NCBI GenBank assembly: GCA_946406115.1
Contig: OX291551.1
Span: 31,727,381 to 31,791,380, forward strand
DNA length: 64,000 bases
Source of the DNA: Apoda limacodes
Taxonomy: Eukaryota; Arthropoda; Insecta; Lepidoptera; Limacodidae
Direction of reading: 5' to 3'
The notes beneath the pieces were generated by a model. The model was not told where the DNA came from. It worked only from the letters and a program-made list of their open reading frames with translations, and ran no database searches. Position numbers and translations under genes: made by a program. The first letter of the stretch is position 1; every line of letters starts with the position of its first letter. Positions 56,955-64,000 of this stretch are shown here, one piece after another.

Positions 56955-59490
56955 TAATTTTAAGTGATTTAAATAATTTAACTATGTCTTCAGGAGATAC
57001 ATGACTGAAACTGAAATTCACTGAATTGTGTTTAGTGCTCTCTTTTAAAACTTTCTCTGCAAGGATGCAGGAAGTGGGACGTTTGTGAAATGGTTCACAA
57101 AAGCATTTGCAACATCTTTATCGGATGTTATGACATTGTTCCCTATATGAAGTTTACAGTCATTTCCGCAAGTTGACCTACCTTTTCCAGTTTCCTTGTT
57201 AATTATCTGCCAAGTAGTTTTTGTTTTATTTTCAGAAGATTTTATTTTATAGCTTAGATATAGTCTTTTTGCTGTTAAACAAGCTTTTTTAAATATTTTG
57301 GAATATCCTTTGACATACTCAGTAAATGCTTTGTCACAACACAGTGGCTTTCTACTGTATAATTCATATAGTTTGTTGCGACACTTTACCAAGCCAGGTG
57401 TTGCCCATTTACTGAATATATATTTAGACAACTTTGTTAATTTTTTTTCTTGTGAAAATAGCGTCAATATTTTTATTTAGAAATTGAATTAATATTTTGC
57501 ATTGCATGTCTATAGTATTATTTTCTGCACTATCTAGCTTATGTAATTTAGTTGATATTGTGTGCACAAGTTTTTTAATCTTTTGGTTAGTAATGGGCCT
57601 ACAAACAATACTTGGTAAAGTATTCTTACTTACAGTGGCAAAAGTTATAAACTTTCCGGAATGGTCAGAACTTATAGAATCGGACATTTTTTTCATTAAC
57701 AGCAAAATTACAAAAAATGTTATCCAAACACGTTTCTGAACCATTATAAATTCGAGTCGGTTCTTCAAAAATATGAAGTAATTCGAATGATAAAAATAGA
57801 CAGCAGTCTTTTACTGCCTAACGACTCTAATAATATATTAACATTAAAGTCACCACATACAAGAACTTGTTTTGATTTTTTAAATATAAGTCTTAAAACA
57901 TTTTCCATAACTTTTAAAAAAATATTTAAATTACTTTTTTTCAACAGAGAGTGCCACTACATATTTACGTTCTTTGCATTTTAGTTTGTCATGTATTAAG
58001 ATTAATGAACCACCGCCAGATACGGATTCTCTGAAAAAAAAACTTATTATATTATAATTACATATATTAAAACTAATACAAGAACCTTTTAACCAAGTTT
58101 CAGTGAGACAAGCAATGTCAACTTCCTATTCGTTTAAGAATAGTTCCAGTTCAAGAACTTTGCTAGAGAGACTTTGCATATTTTGATGTATTAATTTCAT
58201 ACTATGATATCTCTCTATTGTCTTTTTAGCTAGTTTAAACTAATAATAGTTGGTATACAATTTACAACGCTGCTGCAACTCAGTGAAGTAGATGTGTACT
58301 TTTTCCTTGAACTGTTAATATTATGAGCTAGCAAAGCTGCTATTTGTCCTTTAAAAAGTGTAGACTGATACATTTTATCAGTTCTTAGATGGAGATCACT
58401 ACTTAATTTATTTGTATAAAAAAAAAATATGTCACTGTGTTTTGTGACCTTATGAATTAAAGTTTTTAAATTGTATGTGTAGCGGTTTTGTGTCTGAGTG
58501 GCTTTAAACGAATATGGTAATGCACATATTTTTATTTTATATAGATTTTGTGATAATTTTGTAAGTATGTTAAGACAGCTTACTAATTCTTTTTTTGCAA
58601 GTGAATCTCTGACCAATTATTAAAATCAATGTTGTATTTTTTGTAAACTTATTTTGCACAATTTTATTTAAAATATACGTTAGGGATGCTCCTGGATAGC
58701 AATTATTTATAACCTTCTCATTTAAACAGTCTCTAAAAAATGACACTATGTCTATTCCTAACTTGTCTGAAAAAATTACGATTTGTTTATCTTCGAACGT
58801 CGGGAAAGCAGTCAAACATTCCTTAGTAGGAGTGATGGCGCAAGTAGAATTTTGACTCTCCGACATAGTTTTTTCCAAAGGTAATGCTTCAGTAACCATG
58901 GATGCAAAACCCATGTTTTGACATTGTATCGATTTTTCATCATCTGTACTGTGCTCCTGTTTGTCGGTTAGTGACTCAAACCGTTCCAAATTATATTGCC
59001 TTATTGCAGTTAGTTCACTCAAAGCGGCTATATGTGCGGAAATCTCATTTTGTGCTAATTCATATTTTTTAGTAAGATTGTCAAATTTGGATTGCATATC
59101 TTTAATTCTATTCATCTTTTTTTTTTTCAATAGTCTATTGTGAGATTTGTCGAGGTAGACATATATTTTTATTAATTTTTGCTGTTAATTTTCGAATTAT
59201 TTTATGTGTTTTATTGTTTTTCTTTAAACGCCATTTCCAGTTAAAAATGTTTCCCCCAAATTTACAAATTCGTCGTATAAAGTTTTGGCGTTTGTTTTTT
59301 CTTTTTGTTTTTTTTGCGGATTAATATTTTGACTGTACATTACAGTAAGTTTTTGTTCTAATAGCCTTATTTTTTGCAAGGCAGAATCGTAGTCAATGCG
59401 GCATTGGTTAGATTCCTCAGCAATAGTAATGTATTTGTCACGCTGTTCACGCATGTCTTCCAATTTCATATCCAGTTTAACCAATTCGTC
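56955..59490 (-). mobile_element. LINE E: ORF1 with esterase-like domain, endonuclease and RT linker
   Basis: Minus strand from 59484: a coiled-coil ORF1 start (MVKLDMKLEDMREQRDKYI), then 59130-58570, a second coiled coil (IKDMQSKFDNLTKKYELAQ) followed by VIFSDKLGIDIVSF, NNCYPGASL and LIIGQRF, which has the pattern of the SGNH/GDSL-type domain carried by ORF1 of some insect LINEs; it continues with LPYSFKATQTQNRYTYN to a stop at 58230. Then endonuclease pieces (SGGGSLILIHDKLK at about 58010, IVCRPITNQK) and the linker WATPGLVKCRNKLYEL, NKTKTTWQIINKETGKGRST (57400-57170), ending with SFSHVSPEDIVKLFKSLKIK at about 56970. RT proper is missing; the Copia element starts right after. Serine of the hydrolase motif appears as FSDK. 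Confidence 0.8.
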
Positions 59491-59901
59491 AAATATAATT
59501 TATTTAATATATGAATTTAATTTTATTACAATTAACGTGTATATTCTGATAGATTAAAGTTTATATCACTATTTAAACGTTTTTATAATTTTTTTTGTAT
59601 CGGCACAGATACATTACGTTGTCACCGTCCGTGTAGTTGTTCCCGTTGTAAATGGTTAAAAACGTCTATTTAATTTAGAAAACAAGAACCTAGTAATTCG
59701 TTATAACTAAACAAAATAGACGTTTTATAAATTACTAAGTTAAATAAACGTATATAGCCAGAAACGTCTTTTCATTGCAGTATCACGTATTTTTTTGGGT
59801 TTTTTTTATTAAAAAGAAAAAGAAAATATAATTTATTTAATATATGAATTTAATTTTATTACAATTAACGTGTATATTTTGATAGATTAAAGTTTATATC
59901 A
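59491..59901. repeat. Pair of 78-bp direct repeats, 333 bp apart
   Basis: 59491-59568 and 59824-59901 match except for one C/T (attctgatag against attttgatag). The DNA between carries a 12-bp inverted pair aaacgtctattt / aaatagacgttt (about 59666 and 59716). This lies upstream of the LINE E ORF1 start. Confidence 0.93.
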
Positions 59902-60049
59902 TAATTTTGCATTAAAAAAATATTATGTTATTCTTACTCTTTTGTACAGAAAACTTTTTAGTTTAAAAAATTCACAAACATTTTTTGCTCCTTTTTTGGC
60001 TTTTGTTAGAAACGTCTTTTTTTCTTATGACGGCAGTATTTGTTGTTAG

Positions 60050-60545
60050 CCTATTTTCCCTTAAACCTTCAGATTCAACAACAGTATTAAACGTTATTAA
60101 CGGTTTTAAGTCTAAAGATCAAGGTTCGGATGCTATTTTTTTAGACATGTTATTATTAACCCCTATACTCTAGAATTCATAACCAAGATGGTCAATGTTT
60201 CCATTGAAACATCGACATTTTCCGATTTGTGGAAAGTGGCCATGGTCTGTCCCATACCTTAAAACTCAAACCCCATCGAATATAAGAATTTAAGATCTAT
60301 TAATATACAGTTAACCGTTTCAAAAAATGTAGAGAAAGTTCCACTTATCTCGAAGCTAATAACATATTACCAGACGTTCAATCAGGTTTGAGAAAAGGCC
60401 GAGGGACAGCCACTGCACTACTAGATATAATTCACAACAGCACACGATAAGGGAATGGGGACGATTTTGGTTTTACTGGATTTTTCGTGGGCGTTCGATT
60501 GCATTAATAATTCAATACTATTGTCGAAATTAAGGTACCATGGAT
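60050..60545 (+). mobile_element. LINE RT N-terminal fragment
   Basis: Plus-strand text LKPSDSTTVLNVINGFKSKD, an in-frame stop at 60171, MVNVSIETSTFSDLWKVAMV, then (shifted) DVQSGFRKGRGTATALLDII and LVLLDFSWAFDCINNSILLS. These are the RT N-terminal region through motif A (LDFSWAFD). It resembles what should follow LINE E's linker but lies in the opposite orientation. Confidence 0.8.
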
Positions 60546-60622
60546 TTGACCAATATGGCCAGGAAGGTCACAATACGTCAAATTAAGAAAAATGATGGAA
60601 AAACTACGTGCTGTAGTTTTCG

Positions 60623-60806
60623 AAATCGGCAGGGAATTCATTCTCACACTTTAGAACCGAAATGGTCGCGTACAGTGCGGTTTCAGAGAAACTTCCTCCC
60701 GCGAACGCTTAGGTTGTGGAATGAGCTCCCTGTCAAGGTTTTCTCCAAGGACTACAGTATGGAGTTCTTCAAGAAAGAAGTTATTAGATTTCTCAAGGGA
60801 AGGAAA
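60623..60806 (+). mobile_element. LINE family A C-terminal fragment, joined to another LINE
   Basis: RQGIHSHTLEPKWSRTVRFQ and FLPRTLRLWNELPVKV are almost identical to 54330-54470 in LINE A. It follows directly after a different LINE's RT and lacks the family 3' end, being cut by foldback element 3. Confidence 0.88.
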
Positions 60807-61409
60807 TTCTATGTATTTGCACTTTAATTGTTAATACAAGTATGCCCTAAATCAACGTTTTTCCCCTTTTTTTTGGAGTACAGAAGTACTTGAAAATTTT
60901 GAAACATTCGGGTTAATGATAGGGGGTGAAAACTACCCCTATAGGGGGTATTTTTGGTATATTTTCCGTTTTTTTCTTAAATTACGCGAAAAAAAATTTG
61001 TTTGGAGTCGTAGTCCAATTATTTGATAATTATGAACATTTTTAAGCAAGGGTTAATTGGAGGGGTTAAAACTACCCCTAAAGGGATGTTTTTGCTATAC
61101 TGACAGTTTTAGCCTTAAATTAAGCGAAAAAATGATGCTTGGACTCGTAGTTCAAATATAGCAAAACCACCTCTTTAGGGGTAGTTTTAACCCCCCAATT
61201 AACCCTCGGGTAAAATTTTTATTAATAATTAAATTTTAAAAAAAATTAATAAAGTATATCAAGTATTTGAACTACAAGTCAAAACATAATTTTTTTCGCA
61301 AAATTTAAAGCTTAAACTGAAAATATAGCAAAAACTCTCCCTGTCCAAAAAAACGGGAAAATCGTTGATTTAGGGCATATATTAACGATTAAAGTGCAAA
61401 TACATAGAA
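60807..61409. mobile_element. Foldback element 3: modular 603-bp palindrome
   Basis: Left end ttctatgtatttgcacttta (60807) mirrors taaagtgcaaatacatagaa (ending 61409); then atgccctaaatcaacg and its complement. Inside, a module with aactaccccta, a ttttgctata step and a gcgaaaaaa...gactcgtag step occurs twice in each orientation (left near 60920-61020 and 61050-61160; right near 61140-61210 and 61270-61350). AT-rich, no ORF. Probable non-autonomous DNA element; duplication at the ends not found. Confidence 0.85.
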
Positions 61410-62926
61410 CCCATATTTTGGGATAGTTTTGCTTATTTAAGGGTGTAGCCCCAATTTTCTCAAAGCGAAACCCCGATTTTCGTGATCAGCGACCCAAAAA
61501 ACCTATACTAGACATAATCTCATGGTGGCCACAAATAATGCAAACCCCCCCCGTATACGGACTGGATTAAGGAGCGGCGCTCCACATTTTGCTAATTTTT
61601 TATACAAAATCTTCTGTTTCTCTGTACTGAAATTCGTTTCATATGAGCGCAATTGCTAGCACTCCATTAGTGACACAGTCTCCTCACTGCAATTCCATAC
61701 TAAATCTTGAGTTAGCTGTGTGTGTACAGAATGTTTTTAGTGAAATTCTATTTCAACATAATGAGTTATCGAAACATAATAATTATTTATTTTAAGTAAA
61801 ATCTAAAACATATTGTTTTAGAAGATAATTATTTATGGGAGTGCGCTGCACCAGCGCAGCGCTCCTTGGGACGAGCCGCTTCTGCTTAGAATATGGTATG
61901 ATATCACAGAATAACAATTAATAAGTACATAGTTTTCTTTTGTGACTTTAAGCTTAAAATAAGGTTACCTCTCATTTCATTAAATGATATAATTTTCACA
62001 TATATTACCATGTCAGCCTAAATAAATATAAACAACTATGTTACTACTTAGTAAATATCTGATATGTAATAAAAATTAGTAGAATATGTTTGATTTGAAT
62101 ATTATTGTTTACTTTTGCTCTGTTAGCAAAAGAACAGGTAAATCCAGTGGCCCTGGTGTCCGTAAGTCACGGAAGGTGTCAGCTTTTCCTGTTGGACGCA
62201 CGCAATAAAACAGTATTGTAATTAGTTTGTAAAGCTAGTTAAAGTTAATTTACTTGACGATTCGAAAGTGTTCTTATTAACCCATTTGAAGAAATAGATT
62301 TTGATTTTGATTTGTGATGTTTCGACGATGCATCCAGCATTAAAATTGTGTTATAGCTTTATTATATATTCTAGTTTATTTATTTTTAAAGTTACTATGT
62401 ATATTTATCAGTTAATTATAAGATGTAAATGTGTATGCAGCATCGAATAAATGATCTCTTGCTTACTTACTTTTACTTACTTACACGCACGCACACACCC
62501 CCTTAAGTACACCCTCTCTCTCCCTCTCTCACACACACAGTCACACACCCACAGAGAGAGAGAGAGACATCACTCTGAAAATAATCGAAAATGCAAAGAC
62601 AACGTTTCGGAACCATTACACAAGTAATCTTACCTCAAAGAGAAGTTAAAAATGCATTAAAATTAAATAAAACTATAAAAGAATAGAAAAAAAGCACTAT
62701 AAGTAAATAAAAATCCTGTTCTAAATTGTCTTGATGTGGAATTGTACCAAAAAGCGTGGTAGCATTTCCTTGTTGAATAGTAATCATTTTATTGAATAAC
62801 TTTCTCCCATTTTCATGTTGTTGTGGGCCTCAACCGATTCGAACCTAGTAAATCTTACACACGGTACGGTTAAGTATTAGGAAAAAAAGGCTCGGAATAT
62901 GTAGTAAAGGTGGGGCTTTTTTTTCT
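61410..62926. other. No gene recognised; hairpin-ended block and microsatellites
   Basis: A segment from about 61578 (ggagcggcgctcc) to about 61873 (gcgctgcaccagcgcagcgc, 61845-61864) has GC-rich hairpins at both ends around AT-rich DNA, suggestive of a small DNA element. Around 62460-62570 are ACTT/CTTA, CA, CT and GA microsatellites. Near 62160-62215 is a dispersed-repeat-like block. No coding motif. Confidence 0.5.
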
Positions 62927-64000
62927 GAGCTGACTATGCAGTTGGCTGTTGCAGCCATTACTGCTTCTCCGGGCTTTTGGAGCGAGACTCTGAAGGAGCC
63001 TCAGCCCATATAGCGCCCAACGCTCAAGGGCTCCCCGCGGGGGAAGCCTCGGCTTGGGTTGTCGCTCTCGGGGGCGTCCCTTCGACCGGCGTGAGTCTCG
63101 AACCCGAAGGTGAGTCACCGCCAGGAAGGGAGTTCCCCGTTACGCGGGTACGGTTGCGATTGAGTAGGGGCGAGAAGCGCCCCGGCACTCTTTTATACCT
63201 CGTGTATCCTTGTGGGCGCCGACGAACCCGGGGACGTCGGCGTCGTGTTTGGAGGGAGGCCCTATTCGGGGAGGTCGTAGAGACTAATCTCGCTATCCGG
63301 ACAGCGAGATCGTCATCTGGGGCCGTTAGTACGTGCCGAGGCTGCCTAACTATAGTTTTACGACCGTGCCCGGGTCGATCGGGGGATGATACGTTGTGGA
63401 TTGCACAATTAATCGATTCGGGTGATTTTGCGTACGCTCGAAAAAGCGGACTGCCAAGTCTTTGAAATATTGGGGAATCGTGGGGAGTTCGAAGTCTCTG
63501 TGTAGGTCCGCATTGCGAACGTACCAAGAGGCCCCAGAGGCCGCTCTGAGAAAGCGGTTTTGGAGGGTCTGTAGTTTGTGGAGATTGCGCTTGGATAACG
63601 CAAAGACTACGCTAGCATAAGCTAGTATGGGGCGGATGCAAGTTGTGTAAAGATTTAGCTTATTTCTAAGCGACATCTTACTGTACTTGCCTATATCATG
63701 GGATAAAGACGACCGAGGACAAAAGCGGCTCGGTCTCTGACAATTTTGGTATGAGCGTGGAAGTTCAAACGACTATCCATGGTCACACCGAGATATTTGG
63801 TATGGTACAGGGAATGGCACGACCGAAGAGAGAGAGGGGAGATGGCCGCGGAGGGCAGCCTACGGTAAAGAGGACGGCAGAGATTTTGTCAAGATTCACC
63901 TCGATTCTCCATTTCCGAAACCATATGCCTAGGGCGGTGATAGCGGGTTGGAGTCTCTTAGTGATTCGACTCACTTGCCTATCGGTGGTATAGAGAGCGG
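62927..64000 (-). mobile_element. Jockey-type LINE, RT end and GC-rich 3'UTR
   Basis: Minus strand from the window end: ITKRLQPAITALGIWFRKWR and VNLDKISAVLF (RT thumb), then NLYTTCIRPILAYASVVFAL (about 63655), LQTLQNRFLRAASGASWYVR, LHRDFELPTIPQYFKDLAVR to a stop at 63350. The 3'UTR of about 420 bp is GC-rich and ends in an A-run (plus-strand T8, about 62918-62925). A + strand fragment of the same 3'UTR is at 25935-26190. The YADD box should lie beyond 64000. Confidence 0.88.

Noticed and set aside
62460..62570. CRISPR-like or regulatory repeat array
   Set aside because: Simple microsatellites (CTTA, CA, CT, GA) without spacers; a CRISPR array is not expected in an insect genome.

Overview
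The window is animal (insect) nuclear DNA, most likely from a moth or butterfly. It is AT-rich, almost free of long intact reading frames, and packed with decayed retrotransposons (Copia, BEL/Pao, Ty3/Gypsy errantivirus, several LINE families, Penelope), hAT and pogo-like DNA transposons, and inverted-repeat elements. The lepidopteran assignment is an inference from the style of the LINE 3' ends and of the transposon families. The one confidently recognised host gene is the 3' end of the cytoplasmic myosin essential light chain (Mlc-c): two exons at 18569-18715 and 21021-21104 (+) with a polyadenylation signal just after. No rRNA, tRNA or CRISPR was seen.

Layout. 1-1060: Copia gag and protease (-). 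2380-3870: LINE fragments (+). 4359-5239: a spliced, PHD-like-finger C-terminus resembling pogo/Tigger transposases (-), ending in a premature stop. 7567-8349: hAT transposase remnant (+). 8544-13330: one LINE (D) split by a second, nearly full-length LINE (J2a, 9072-12734). 13907-16657: a foldback element with arms of about 550 bp. 18569-21300: Mlc-c 3' end; its last intron holds three retroelement fragments and a 46-bp satellite follows the gene. 23229-23740: non-autonomous hAT element with a perfect 8-bp target duplication. 24251-25537: a near-perfect giant palindrome.

25935-31163: LINE 3'UTR piece, a Gypsy LTR, a BEL element that lost its RT core (BEL2), and the 3' half of an errantiviral env. 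31164-34766: a hAT element plus a LINE D copy, together interrupting that env; the env 5' half and pol lie at 34767-38228. 38910-49135: a LINE (J2b) interrupted by a complete BEL/Pao element (BEL1, 40871-47846) with both LTRs and a 5-bp target duplication. 49140-49745: Penelope GIY-YIG remnant. 49746-53095: mostly unassigned DNA. 53096-56940: Copia element (3' LTR and pol) split by a LINE A insertion. 56955-60806: more LINE parts. 60807-61409: a third palindromic element built of repeated modules. 62927-64000: Jockey-type LINE running off the window end.

Almost every coding module is broken by stops, frameshifts, deletions or nested insertions, so this is a graveyard of transposons around one housekeeping gene. 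The insertion order can be read in several places: errantivirus, then hAT, then LINE D; LINE J2b, then BEL1; LINE D, then J2a; Copia, then LINE A. BEL1 looks youngest because its LTRs are nearly identical.
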